From contig CM056874.1 of NCBI GenBank assembly GCA_029876055.1, positions 6,758,001-6,822,000 of the forward strand: a DNA stretch of 64,000 bases. The letters run 5' to 3'. Below are positions 1 through 11,292 of the stretch, piece by piece; positions within the stretch are counted from its first letter, which is position 1, and the number at the start of each line of letters is the position of its first letter. Source of the stretch: Madurella fahalii. Its lineage: Eukaryota > Ascomycota > Sordariomycetes > Sordariales. Under the pieces are notes generated by a model, which was not told the DNA's origin, did not search any database, and was given only the letters and a program-made list of their open reading frames with translations. Made by a program: the position numbers and the translations under genes.

Positions 1-552
1 CGGGTAATCGAACCAGTCGTGATGAACGTTGAATCTCTGCCCCGAGGTGTACCGCACCAGCTGAGGCGGGCCCATCTCATCCCATCCGTCGCGAAGCATT
101 GTGCCCATGAAGTTGCGCGCTCGGTCGAGGACGCAGGCGACTGTCGGGTCGTCACGAGGCAGGCCGGCTGAGCTCGAGGTCCTGTCCGAGGTTTGCTGTT
201 GCCGACCGAACTTGTTCACCTGCGACGGAGCGAACTTTGGCTCGGCGGTCTCTAGGAGAGAGGCGATCTCGGTCGGCGTGATGAGATTGTGGATATATAT
301 GATTAGGGGTTCCAGCGAGACCAGCTCCGTTCTGTATGTGTGCATAGCGTCACAGACAAACGGGCTCTCTGCCGGTGGCTGCGTATGGTTCTTGAAGAAA
401 GGGAAGGCGAATGGGTAGTCGGGCATTGGAAAGTCGCCAATGAAGGATACCAGCCGAGGAGAGGATAGGTTCGAGAGGTATGGAATGCTGAGGCCAAGCA
501 GTATAGCGCCGACCGAGAGGCTGGCAATCTTCGCCATGCCGGTCACGGCCAT
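1..552 (-). CDS. Prolyl 4-hydroxylase-like 2OG-Fe(II) oxygenase, N-terminal part (cut by window edge)
   Basis: An open frame of 184 codons runs leftward from the ATG at 550-552 and leaves the window still open, so the C-terminal part lies outside. Residues about 3-22 form a hydrophobic segment (signal anchor or signal peptide), suggesting an ER/secretory enzyme. Downstream come the usual P4H-alpha landmarks: an 'I..HNLIT..E...L' opening near residue 110, a 'P.V..V..R' region, then RYTSGQRFNVHHDWFDYP at the edge. That last stretch holds the HxD pair (His177, Asp179) that binds iron in this superfamily. The distal His and the Arg/Lys that binds 2-oxoglutarate would lie beyond base 1. Members hydroxylate prolyl residues or related substrates using O2 and 2-oxoglutarate; the fungal substrate cannot be told here. 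Apparently intron-free so far. Confidence 0.85.
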   Translation of the reverse strand, partial: MAVTGMAKIASLSVGAILLGLSIPYLSNLSSPRLVSFIGDFPMPDYPFAFPFFKNHTQPPAESPFVCDAMHTYRTELVSLEPLIIYIHNLITPTEIASLLETAEPKFAPSQVNKFGRQQQTSDRTSSSAGLPRDDPTVACVLDRARNFMGTMLRDGWDEMGPPQLVRYTSGQRFNVHHDWFDYP

Positions 553-1868
553 GCTGGGCGGACTTGAAACCTCGTAAAAGGGGGTTTGCGGGATGTTGTA
601 GAACCTGAGTATACGTAGCGGTTTCTAGCTACATCACGGCAAAGGCAAGTCGGGCAGCGATAGGAAACGGGGGTAGCTTCGAGATATGGTGCGTGGCAGG
701 CTCGGCGAATCCCTCCCTGTCTCATTTCAAACGCCAACAGAGGAGCATGGCCCTCCGAGAATGAGATGTTATTAGCTACTCGAAGCAAATGCCGAGCCTC
801 CGCGTCGCCAACCCGATCGACGTCCGCATAGCCAGAGGGCCTTCTGGAGGGTGTCACAAGGACATGAGTGGCTCGGGCAACATAGCCGCTAGCGTTGTAA
901 TCATGCTCTCCGGCCATTGGATGGACGGTGACAAAGCTCGGCGTTGGTCCGCTCAAATGAGGTTCAGGATCGGGTAATATCCCGGGAACCCGTTCACGAT
1001 TGTGGATGCAGCGCCCAGACTGGAAACTCTTGAGCCCGGCCTAGTCCCGTCCGGGAATCTCGGAAGGAGACGGCCTCCAACCCTTGGCACCGCCGAGCCT
1101 GTTACTCCACCAATCCGCCTAATGGGAAGTATGGCGCGCCTTGGCTTGTTTTGCATACCGGGTTTTCCACCGAAGCGATCTTGTGAGGGTATCCACAGCA
1201 CGGGACGAAACGAAGGAGTGCCCTGCTGGGCTAGTGCGGCTCTGATGGAGATCGTGAGACCGCTTGGTCTCTTTGGTTTATCTGCACAACCGACTGGCTC
1301 ATAAAACGGCTACAGTGGATGGCCGCGTACCGGTCAAAGCTTCCAGGGTCGTAGAGGAATCCCACAGGCCAATCGCGTTGGCTAGAATTTAATGTGGATT
1401 CCAGCGGGCGTACGGTCAAAGAAGACGTTTGGAGCCACTCTCCTTGATCATCTCCTCTATAGATAGAAATATGTAACGCAGATCTGCAGAGTTCAGATGG
1501 AATTGGCCAAGCGGAGAACTAGGTCTTTGATGCACGAGGCAAGCCAAAGAAACGTCCCGAACCTTGGGGTCACAGTGCAATGGTCTCTTGTACACCTCTC
1601 CATCTTGATGTTCTGCCTTGTGCGCCTGCAGCTCAGGTTTCTGGCTCCTTCCGGCCACTTGTGGGATAGGGCGGCGGGGTGGGCAATGCCCAAGGATCGG
1701 CTCATGCGGGAACGAATCGAGGCTTCTAAAGAGATTCATATTTGAAAATCCTCTTGCAAAACGTTCGCTATGCCACGCTTCCCGTACTGTCTAATCATCA
1801 TGCCTATGCAACACCCCAAAGCCTCTTACCTGGTGAAACACAACAAGCTTTACTCGGAGCGTTCCATC
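553..1868. other. Intergenic, no gene recognised
   Basis: About 1.3 kb between the oxygenase start and the SDR stop. Open frames here are short (up to 137 codons at 543-956 minus), lack family motifs and overlap each other on both strands. The first few hundred bases should contain the oxygenase promoter and 5' leader. No repeat stands out. Confidence 0.5.
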
Positions 1869-2714
1869 CTATGCTGCCTTTGGTGCCGCAGGGCCAGAGA
1901 AGGCTTGGCTCCCAGCAACCCATCCGCCATCAACTACAATGTCCGAACCCGTGATGAACGATGCGTCCGGCCCGGCGAGAAAGGCGACAGCGTTAGCAAT
2001 CTCGTTGGCCGTACCTCCTCTCTGCATGGGCGATGCCGCAACCATGTAGCTGATGTGGCCGGCGCTGGCTCCTTCGAGCTCCTGCCTCACCATAGCCGTT
2101 AGGATCACTCCGGGGCTGATGGTGTTGATCCTCGCGCCCTTGGCCGCATACGCACGCGCCGCGGCTTGCACACGGAGGAAGTTGGCGTACTTTGATACGC
2201 TATATGCCGTTGCCGGGTCGGAAGCGTCGATATCGAGCAGCTCCTTATTGTTGAGTAGTTGGTCCCGCGGCGCTGTCGCGAGATGTGCAGCTAGCTCGGG
2301 TGAAGGCGTCGCTCCGAACCGTGCAATACTCGCGATGCATGTCAGCGACGACCCAGCTGGGGCGACCTCATGGAAGGCATCGATAACATTGGCCGTTCCA
2401 AGCAGGTCCACTTCATAGATGCGCTTCGCCGGTGCCATCGCCGGCGATAGCCCGGCTGTGTGGACGATTGCATCAATGTTACCCGCATCAGCCGCTGCTG
2501 CGGCAAATTTCTGGACAGAGGGGAAATCGCAAATATCGACGACGTGCGTCTCGACCTCATGGCCGTCATCGCGGAGACTCTTGGCCGCAAAGTCGAGATT
2601 GTTTTGCGAGTAGTCGGCGAGGAGCACTCTCCGGCCTCCGGCGAGTCGTCGGGCGGACGCCAGACCTATGCCGCCGCTACCAATCACAGCTACGGCGCGG
2701 CGGGGGATTGCCAT
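1869..2714 (-). CDS. Short-chain dehydrogenase/reductase (SDR)
   Basis: Single exon, 281 residues, from the ATG at 2712-2714; an upstream in-frame extension to 2915 is open but starts the fold too early. The classical SDR layout is complete: dinucleotide-binding loop VIGSGGIG (residues 10-17), Asp60 in VVDI for adenine contact, HTAG (85-88) in place of the usual NNAG, Ser129 in CIASIA, catalytic Tyr171-x3-Lys175 (YSVSK), and the SPG...T motif after it. The C-terminus ends in a typical 'FITGSDIVVDGGW' strand. It should be a soluble NAD(P)(H)-dependent oxidoreductase; the substrate is unknown. The compact, intron-free gene and hydroxysteroid-dehydrogenase-like sequence leave room for a bacterial origin, which is inference only. 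Confidence 0.88.
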   Translation of the reverse strand: MAIPRRAVAVIGSGGIGLASARRLAGGRRVLLADYSQNNLDFAAKSLRDDGHEVETHVVDICDFPSVQKFAAAAADAGNIDAIVHTAGLSPAMAPAKRIYEVDLLGTANVIDAFHEVAPAGSSLTCIASIARFGATPSPELAAHLATAPRDQLLNNKELLDIDASDPATAYSVSKYANFLRVQAAARAYAAKGARINTISPGVILTAMVRQELEGASAGHISYMVAASPMQRGGTANEIANAVAFLAGPDASFITGSDIVVDGGWVAGSQAFSGPAAPKAA

Positions 2715-5700
2715 GCTAAACAAACGATATAGCACAAAGTGTTGAGTCACGACGATGGTGGTCCCGATTGAAAGTATGAAGCTTTGACCAGCATGTTGAG
2801 CAGGACCGGGTCGCCCCCGCACCGTACTTATTATACCTTCCGTTCCCGCCAGCAAGCTCTGCTGATGCCTACCAGCCGGCAACACGGTTTCCGATCTGCT
2901 GAATCCGATCTGCATGTCGGGTTGTTATATGGCCCCGGACTACCGATGCAGGCAGGTGAGCTTGGCAAGGAGCGGATCCTCCCGACATCCTGTCTGCATC
3001 CCCCCCGCCGCATCCGGCATACGGTTCTTCCGTCACCGTGGGCCCTATGCCGTGACGGGACTAGCGAAATTAACTTACGTATAGTAGTAGAGGAGTCCGG
3101 TGATCATTATTACCGGCACTGACTCAGGAGGAGCAACAAGCCGTCGGCACAGGCCGGCGGGGTTCTGTATTTGCCGAGCTGCATCGGCCCCACTCATCAC
3201 GCCATCGGGAGTTCCGCCCGGGTGCCGTAAAAGTCTCCACATGCCGTATGTACCACAAGGCCCGGACCGCAAGTTGGGTCATTGCCTCCGCAGGACGCGA
3301 ACCCCGAACCTCGGGCAAACTCTCCAATCGCGCACTAAAACTTTGACCATTTCGTTCTGGCGTGAATCCTGCTCAAGTAGCAGAAATACACCGCTAAAGC
3401 AGACGCAAGCGTAGCTACAGGCAGCTATTGGGTTTTGTTTCTGTGCATCACTTATGTGTGCCCCAATAGTCGCTAGTCTCGTTATCCGGGGTTAGAGACG
3501 GAGTCGAATTGCCGGTGACGCTGGAAGACGGGGGTGAATATTACCCCAGCCATCTGGGGCGATTGTTGCTCGCCACTGGAGGCGGTGAAGCGTGGTACTC
3601 GTACATGAACCGAACCGAAATAGAAGGGTGCCCAGAAACTCTTTCACATTATGGTGGTTATCTACAGACTGAAATATTGGATGCTTCGAGTCTATGACCC
3701 CCGAGCGTCTTCGAGAACTAATAAAAACGCTGGACTCGTAGGTCACAGGGAATGCGAGGTAATCTTTCGCGAATCTATTTCGGTAAACCGGAGAATATTT
3801 TGACAGTACCCTAGATTATCGAGAATGCATGTAGATTCAGGAAGTTGGCTTCGGTAAGATCATGCAATGCAGACAAAACTGGCCATTCGTCTGTACAGAA
3901 TGGCTAGTTTTATCTTAAGCTTTCTTCAAAACTCGGTCCGAGCCGGTGCATGCTACTTGCCAGGGTTTCGCCGCTGCGAAATCTCGGGGCTGATGATGAT
4001 GGGCAAAAGTGCGATATGGCAACGTTGATGAGGGATATTTCTCTTGCTGGCGTGCGTTTTAGCAGCTCGGCAATGTACCCCACAAAACATGTAACAGAGG
4101 TCGAGGCTCCATCACTACCCACAGCGAGGACTTGTTCCGACGTTTGTTTCACTGAGGATGTATATGACGTCTAGTCTCGTGTCCAAGCAGACAGCTGGCG
4201 GCTATGAGGCGGGGAGGCGGAGTTGGACCCAGCCCCGATCGACCAGTCAACCCGAGCCGATCTCATATTGCTTCGAAACCGAAGGCTGATCAGGCAGTTC
4301 GGTGTATGTACTGCACATGGGCTCTGAGGAACCGCCCTATCTTAAAGAGCACGGATGACGAGAGCGGCTCTGCGCTTTGTCGAGTTTGGGCTATGCGTGG
4401 TTGCTCGGTGCTAATGATGGTGGTCTCTTAGAGGCAGTTCCCGGCGGCGAACTTTTCGAACTTTTCGGATGACGGATGGCGGATGGCGGATGGTGATCGG
4501 CAAGCCTCACGCAGCTACCTTTTTGGAGTGGTGTTGTGGGGAGTGAGCGGCCAATTTCAGTTGGGAGACATGCTGTGGCGCAGATTTGGGCGCTGCTTTG
4601 CCTACCCCGCGCTAGGCTTGGTTTAGGTTCGGCATTCACACATCAAACGACAAGGAAGAGGCAAGCGCCGGGACAAAGCGCGTATCCGTTTAAAGCAACC
4701 CGGGCCATTAGGGACGGTCTCGTGAGATCACCATTCTAGCATTTTATTCTCGCCGGGATGCACGACTCGTGCAATGGGAGAGGTTCCCGGCGAGATACCG
4801 CACTACCGGTGAGGGGGTATGCTAAGGCCATTGGCCGCCTGGGCGCAGCCCAGTGTCTTGGCAGAGCTGCCGAGTGGGGTCTTCCTTCAGCTCCGAGGGT
4901 CTCGCTGGATGTGGCTGCCCTGGGGCACCGGCTGCATCGAGTGCAGACGAAGGATGATTCGAAGATGGCTTCGAGGCAAGTGTGGGCCTTATATGGCATT
5001 ACGAACTGTTGCGCCCCGATGCTCGGTATTTTTGGGCATGTACCCAACGCGCTCAGGACAGACGGAACAATTGGTGGTTCCAATTGGAGACAAGTGACGC
5101 AGCTTGCGCTAAGCCGCGCTAAATATTTGTTGCACAGTTTGCCAATGACGCTGCGCACTACGTCATAGGGAGGGCTCCCTTGCACCAATCTGGGGGATCT
5201 GGGCATGCCCAGACGTTGAAGCCATGGAACCTGTTGGGGCGCTGCCAAGCAGCATGACCTTGGACCCTTCCCCTCATGCCATGGAGCGAAAAGCAGGGCC
5301 GGCACCTCCAGGAGTCACCCGCAGGTCGAAATCCCCATCGCAGCCAGAGCCGGACCTGCTGAGTCTGTTTTGAGCGACGTGTTCAACGAAATTTTTTCTT
5401 AAAATCTTACTTGTGTCTCAGCTACCTTAGCTTGGCTCTTTCCTGGTCCCAGCTTCGACAGCGCCGCCAATCCCACGCGCCGTCCGCGTAGTGCCGTCGC
5501 CGCGATTCGTTCCGCATCCCGGTTTGCCTGCTGACTATTCGCCTGCCGATGGAAATGATGATGAAAGCGGGTGCCTGAGAAAGAAAAGAAGGGATTAGAG
5601 CACGCACCCCTCCCCCGCCCACTGATCGGTTACATCCTTTCAGCAGATCGGTGCCTTGGTCGCGGTCAGCCACAGTGACCTCAACCCTCGCCCATTCCAT

Positions 5701-6160
5701 ATTTCTGTCCGATCCTGCCGGTTCTTGCACCTCCGCCTGCTCCCTTCCCTATTGTCACTGTTAAACTTTCTATCCGCCGTATCTCCACCGCACCGGCCTG
5801 CCATTACCGCAAAAGAAAAAAAACTCGCCATCCGCACCACAGTCGTCGACCGCTTCCCGCCTTCAAACACTCCACCATTATCGTATCGACAAGGTCATCT
5901 TCGACAGCGTTCCATACACGACATTTCCGCCAACCTCAGCCCTCAGGCGCCTGCGCAAAGTCTGCTGCTCAAAGCGAGCACCAAGAGCCAGATTGCCACT
6001 GCGGCGATTCCACGCCGCCGGGCTGCTTTGCCGAGCCCACAGTCCCGGTGGGACCGCAGGAATTTGGGGTGCATTCGCTGCCAGGACTTGACGATCGTTG
6101 AGATCGACAAGGGAACAATATAAAACAAGAGAGAAGACCGAAGGGTTATACTACGCAAAT
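2715..6160. other. Gene-poor stretch; right end is the kinase 5' leader
   Basis: About 3.4 kb with no open frame that I can tie to a family. The longest, a 189-codon frame at 4736-5305 minus, is matched by competing frames on the other strand and shows no domain pattern. A short imperfect repeat of GGATGGC units lies near 4465-4495. From about 5400 the sequence turns pyrimidine-rich and is probably promoter and long 5' leader of the kinase gene starting at 6161. Confidence 0.45.
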
Positions 6161-8436
6161 ATGTCGACAATACAGCAACTGAAGAATTTCATCCGCCACG
6201 GTAGGTCCTCCTTCCCCGAGAACCGATCTGATAGACGAGTCGGTCTGGTGATTCCCGTTTCGATGAGCTTGGCACTGATGGCAAGGCGTCTAAAACAGGC
6301 AAGCAAGCCCGGGTTGCAAATATCGATGATGCGTCACGCGCGAAGCATGACCCCTCTCCGCCAAAACAGCAGCAGCAGCAGCCTGCAAAAGGGATGGCTA
6401 CTCGAACTTCGGAGCCCATCTTTAGCACCTCCGCCGCAGCCCACGCCGCAGAGGCTGCTCAAGCGGTAGATGCCAAAGCGAAGCACAAGCGCATCCCCGA
6501 CGAGAACATTGCGAAGCTCGTTGCCGAAGAGAATGAGAGCAAGAACAAGTTCCCGGTCTACCCGGGCCTGGAACGGTGGGAACTCGTCGAGAAGATGGGC
6601 GACGGTGCCTTCAGCAACGTCTACCGTGCCCGAGACCGCGAGGGGACCGCCGGGGAGGTAGCCATCAAGGTTGTCCGCAAGTACGAGATGAACAGCATGC
6701 AGGTATGTGAGATACACGGGGGTTCCGTGCCGTCTTCGCCAGCCCCCTTTCCTTGCTCGTCGCATTTCTGTTTTCCGTTTTATCCAAGTCCCTTTACCGA
6801 CTCTAGGTCTCGCGCTAGAGCAACAAACATCTCCATCCCGACTTTAAGCCAAAAGCTCCCAAGGCTGCAGAGGTGCGGAAAACTCTTCTTTCATATATCG
6901 CTTTTCGAAACGTCTGTTTCACGAACATGGCGGTTTCGAGATAGAGTGAGCGGTGTTGTCGGCCTGTTTCCTCCCCGAGTCAAGCGCCGGGGGGTTTGCA
7001 ATTGGTTCTTCATGAGTGTCGTTGAAGGCTAACTGTGGCTTGCAGAGAGCGAACATTCTGAAGGAGGTGCAGATCATGCGCCAGATTGACCATCCTAATA
7101 TCATCAAGCTCATCGACTTCTCCGAGTCCCGGCAGTATTATTACATCATTCTCGAGCTTGCGCCCGGCGGAGAACTCTTCCATCAGATTGTGCGTCTCAC
7201 ATACTTCAGCGAGGATCTGTCCCGGCACGTCATCACCCAGGTAGCAAAGGCTTTGGAGTATTTGCATGAGGAACGGGGAATCGTTCATCGGTAAGTGCCC
7301 ACCCCTTAGGAAAGGGAGCCCTGGGCAGTATTCGTAGACACGTTCCCTATACTAACAAACAACGCGACAGCGACATCAAACCAGAGAATATTCTGTTCAA
7401 TCCAATCCCGTTTGTTCCCTCGAAGAACCCAAAGCCCAAACAGCCCGGTGACGAAGACAAGGTTGACGAGGGCGAGTTCATCAAAGGCGTCGGCTCCGGC
7501 GGCATTGGACAAATTAAGATTGCTGATTTTGGCCTCTCCAAAATCGTATGGGACAACCAAACCATGACGCCCTGCGGCACTGTTGGATACACTGCCCCCG
7601 AGATTGTCAAGGACGAACGGTACTCCAAGTCGGTCGACATGTGGGCACTAGGCTGTGTGCTGTACACGCTGCTCTGCGGATTCCCACCCTTCTATGACGA
7701 GAGCATTGAAGTCCTCACCGAGAAGGTTGCCAAAGGCCAATTCACTTTCCTGTCGCCCTGGTGGGACGACATCAGCAAGTCGGCTCAGGATCTGATATCG
7801 CATCTTCTCTGCGTCGACCCGGAAAAGAGATACACCATCAAAGAGTTCCTCGCTCATCCCTGGATCCGCGAGTCGGGCCCGACGCCGCGCGACGAGAGGA
7901 AGCAGATGCCCTCAGAGGGCGCCTTGCGCGCTTTCGACGTGTCCAAGATTGTCGAAGGCGACAAGCGCTACGACTTCCGGTCTCCCGCTGCCATCAACCT
8001 GCGCGAGGTGTTCGATGTCGGCTACGCAGTCCACAGACAGGAGGAGGAGGGCAAACGCAGGAAGCAAATCGGTGCCAAAGCAGGTGTCGCACGCCTGGGT
8101 GACGTCGACGAGGACTCGGAGATGACGGACGACAGCACCGAATATGTGCACAAGACGGCTGCCAGCAATGGTAACTCTACACAGCAGCTTGAGCAAAGCA
8201 TGCGCAACACGCAGATCCAAGACCAAGAACATCGCGGGCGTGACCGTGAGAGGAGGGCGCAACCACCACCTGCTGCCGAGCAGCGGGGCTACGGCCAACA
8301 CTCGGCTGCTGTCGCGGCCGCTGCTAGGCAGCAAGTGCGCGAGCGCAACCGGCAGAAGGGCGTGTTTGAACTTAACCTAGACGGCGCTACGCTTCTGGGA
8401 CGTCGGGGCATGAAGCCGGCTGCTCGAGTGGCTTAG
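6161..8436 (+). CDS. rck2: Rck2/Srk1-type CaMK-family serine/threonine kinase
   Basis: Four exons (6161-6200, 6299-6702, 7046-7290, 7371-8436) join in frame to 584 residues. The ATG at 6161 is chosen because exon 1 (MSTIQQLKNFIRHG) splices cleanly into KQARVANIDD, a plausible conserved N-terminus. Kinase landmarks: glycine loop at 114-121 (GDGAFSNV), Lys137 in VAIKVV, HRD at 229-231, DFG at 282-284, APE at 305-307. A charged insertion of about 35 residues between the HRD and DFG motifs is characteristic of the yeast Rck2 / fission yeast Srk1 / Aspergillus SrkA group, MAPK-activated kinases of osmotic and oxidative stress signalling acting downstream of the Hog1-type MAPK. A Gln run (37-41) precedes the domain and the C-terminal 150 residues are charged and low in complexity. 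All introns are GT-AG; the second (343 bases) is long for this window. Confidence 0.93.
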
Positions 8437-11292
8437 GACGCTACCGGGCAGCCAGAGGGCGGCATTTTCCCGATGGACATGTACGACTGCTATGCAAGCC
8501 CGGTGCCGAGGGACGAGGTGCCTACCTCTCCGTCCTTGGATATCCCCAGGGGTCGATCTCCCGGGCATAGAGGCCGCCCCGTCTCCGAGGATCGGGTACT
8601 GCGCTAGCCATGGATGAAGTCCAGTAAACTGGCTAACCGTGCTGAGTGGCTTAAGTCTTGGAGTTCTGAGTTGGTAGGAGGTTGTCATTTTTGATTTGGT
8701 CGGAACAACGTACAACGGGCGAGGGTGAGTTGTCGGCAACAGCATGTTTTAGGCATAAGTTTTCTTTTGCACCCCGCCATGGACCCAGTTGACTACCATG
8801 GTATTTTCACTTCTTTTTCTATGTAATGCATTTTCGTGGCCCTTGGTCTCTGGAGGTTCGACTTACCAGGGTATAACTGGGGCGGTTTTAGTTATATTCA
8901 CGATCTCATGGGGGGTGTTGGGGGTACGTTTAATTAAACCGTGTTTAACACTTGCGAAGGAATCGAATATGCGATGTTGAGTGTCGAAAGGAGAGTTGGG
9001 TTTTAGACTTTTAAGATAATGATGACGCTCATCCCTTCGGACCGTAAGAAGTTTCTCGCGTGACTACACGTAGGTTACACGTACGGCGCACAACCCTCAT
9101 CCCCACTCCTCATATAAACAGGTTTACGTACCTTAGATAAGACTTTGCAATCTCAAAAGAACTGAAATCCACTGAACTTTGATGGCATTTAAAACCACGG
9201 CACACTAGGGTGCTACAGCCCCCGTCTCTAGCCCGTTTTGTCCCGCACAATCCACAGCGCTCACAGATGCCGGGAATCGCGGTTGTTCGCAACGCCCTGC
9301 GGAACCATTTCCATGCTCAAGATTGGCCGGTTCATCCGATCTCCCTCATTAGCCCTGAATAGCTGCTCCCCCTTCACCATGTTATGTGAGCCTGGGGGCT
9401 TCCAAAGGGTCAAGCACTCGTTCACCCGGTCGTCCTCCAGCTGCGGGTGCATCGCGACCAGCAGACCCCTCCAACGGGGACATGTAATTAACCAGTGTTG
9501 ACATGTTGCTTGCGAGGGCCCCGCTCTGAGCTTCCGCTCCCAGATCGGACTAGATATCCTGCCAACGACGAAAATAAAGGTGGCAATGGTGGCAGCGACG
9601 GGCGACCTCGACAGTCTCCGCTCTGCCGTTCAGACCAGGCACCACCTGCAGGTTCTGACCGATGACTCGGAAGTTGAGGGAATTTGGTCTGCACCTAGGG
9701 GCTAAGTGCGGACGGCTTGTCGTCGGCCGTCGTGTGAGTGGGTACAGATGACTCTATCGCACGATACTAATAAGAGGGCGATTAGATTGGAGTTCAGGCT
9801 CGCGATCCTTCCATTCCCCGCCGCTGCGAAGATCAGGTAATGTTTGCTCATGGCATTGATTCCGTCTCCGGCTCCATCTGACACGTTGTCAGTGGTGAAG
9901 GTTTGTCGATGCGATGTCTGTTTTCCAGGTTCCCACGGCATATTCGATGGCCTGAGGTAAAGGGTTAATGGGCCGGTGGGAAAAGGAGGGTTGTCTTGGT
10001 GGAGCAGAGGCCAATGAGAAATGCGAGGATATAGGCTTGAGTCACTCTCTCGGGCGTCCGCTAATCAAGGGTTGACTGTGTCTTCTATGACGTGATTAGT
10101 GTAGACCTTTGCATGACTCATAGTCCACAAGAACAAGTGCGCCATCATAGATCGTGGCGGCTTTCAGAATTGTCTTTCCCTACCCTATGGTTATATGGGG
10201 CACGACGCTTGGTGAAGTCCTTTCGCCCGGCGATTCTAGTGCCCATTCTAGACTTGCAAATTGGTTATCTTTGTTGCTTCAAACGACACAGCCGTGGAAT
10301 TCAGGGAGCATGAAGGCGCAGCCCGTGTGCAAGATATTAACCCTGATCTTCCTGTCCCATCTGTGGTCCATCTTCTACCCGCTGTTGGCTTGCCACTGAT
10401 CGATCTTCCGTGGAGCCTCCGAGATCCAGTTCAAAGGATCGATAAAGCTCTCTCTTCAACGAAAGTTAGGCAACCTGGCACATTGTATGACAAATATTTA
10501 GCGATGAAATATACGTAGTAGATGACGCTTTGGGTGTGGAAGCAGGCTTAGGTGAATGCAACGAGATGACTGAGCGCAGGATTCCTCTGTCATGAGCTAA
10601 GAATGCGTAGCCGGTTTGACAGGCACCGAAGACCGAGGTTGCCGAAGAGCTAAGCGTGGTCGTGGAGCCGCGAATAATATCGAGATTAAAGTGGATAAAG
10701 TCTCAGTCGCCTGCAAGAGCGGTTACGGTGTTTGTCCCCGTGGAATACTCGAATGGCTGCTGCGCTTGTGTTGTAACTGTGCGCATAACGCAGGCTAGAA
10801 CAGTAGAGGTCAGTACCAAAAGTTCCTCTAGCCCAAGGGTCCTCTTGAGAATGGCCGGTGTCATATTCGATGGGAAAGTGGAGGTCATGCCCCGACCCTT
10901 GTCGTTATTCGCCGATACGCGTCAGCCACGCGGGCGTCGTTATGTGTGTAAAAGCCATCTTCGGTCGTAGTTGTCCGAGCAAAGGATTACGTTGAGATTG
11001 ACAGAACGAGTTGACCTTGCTATGGAGTGTGAGATGGAGAACGTAGTGGCTCGTCGCTTTTGTTCGCCATCTTAGCTAGATCACGAAGCTTCAAACTTGG
11101 GTTGAGGTGGCGCGGCACGGCCTGGCAGTGAGCACAGAGCCCATCCGCATGAACGGGAGGGTGCCGGAGATACACGACATATCTAAGTATTCCCGCGTGA
11201 GTGTGATGATGATTCTTTGATGCGACGGGTAGTAGTATGATGGTGTCATGTAACAGTCTAATTAAGCCTTTCACCTCTTCCCATCAACCAGC
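8437..11292. other. Gene-poor stretch, no gene recognised
   Basis: About 2.9 kb. A few frames of 60-104 codons occur on both strands (for example 10656-10970 plus and 10703-10888 minus) but none shows a domain, a signal peptide or coherent splice sites. The left end is kinase 3' UTR; the right end is 3' flank of the peptidase gene. Confidence 0.45.

Noticed and set aside
3280..3330. GGTTCGGGGTTCGCGTCC (minus strand) as a possible tRNA T-arm
   Set aside because: Flanking bases do not pair beyond two or three positions and no acceptor stem is present.
4736..5305. 189-codon open frame on the minus strand
   Set aside because: No domain, unusual composition, and overlapping open frames of similar length on the opposite strand.
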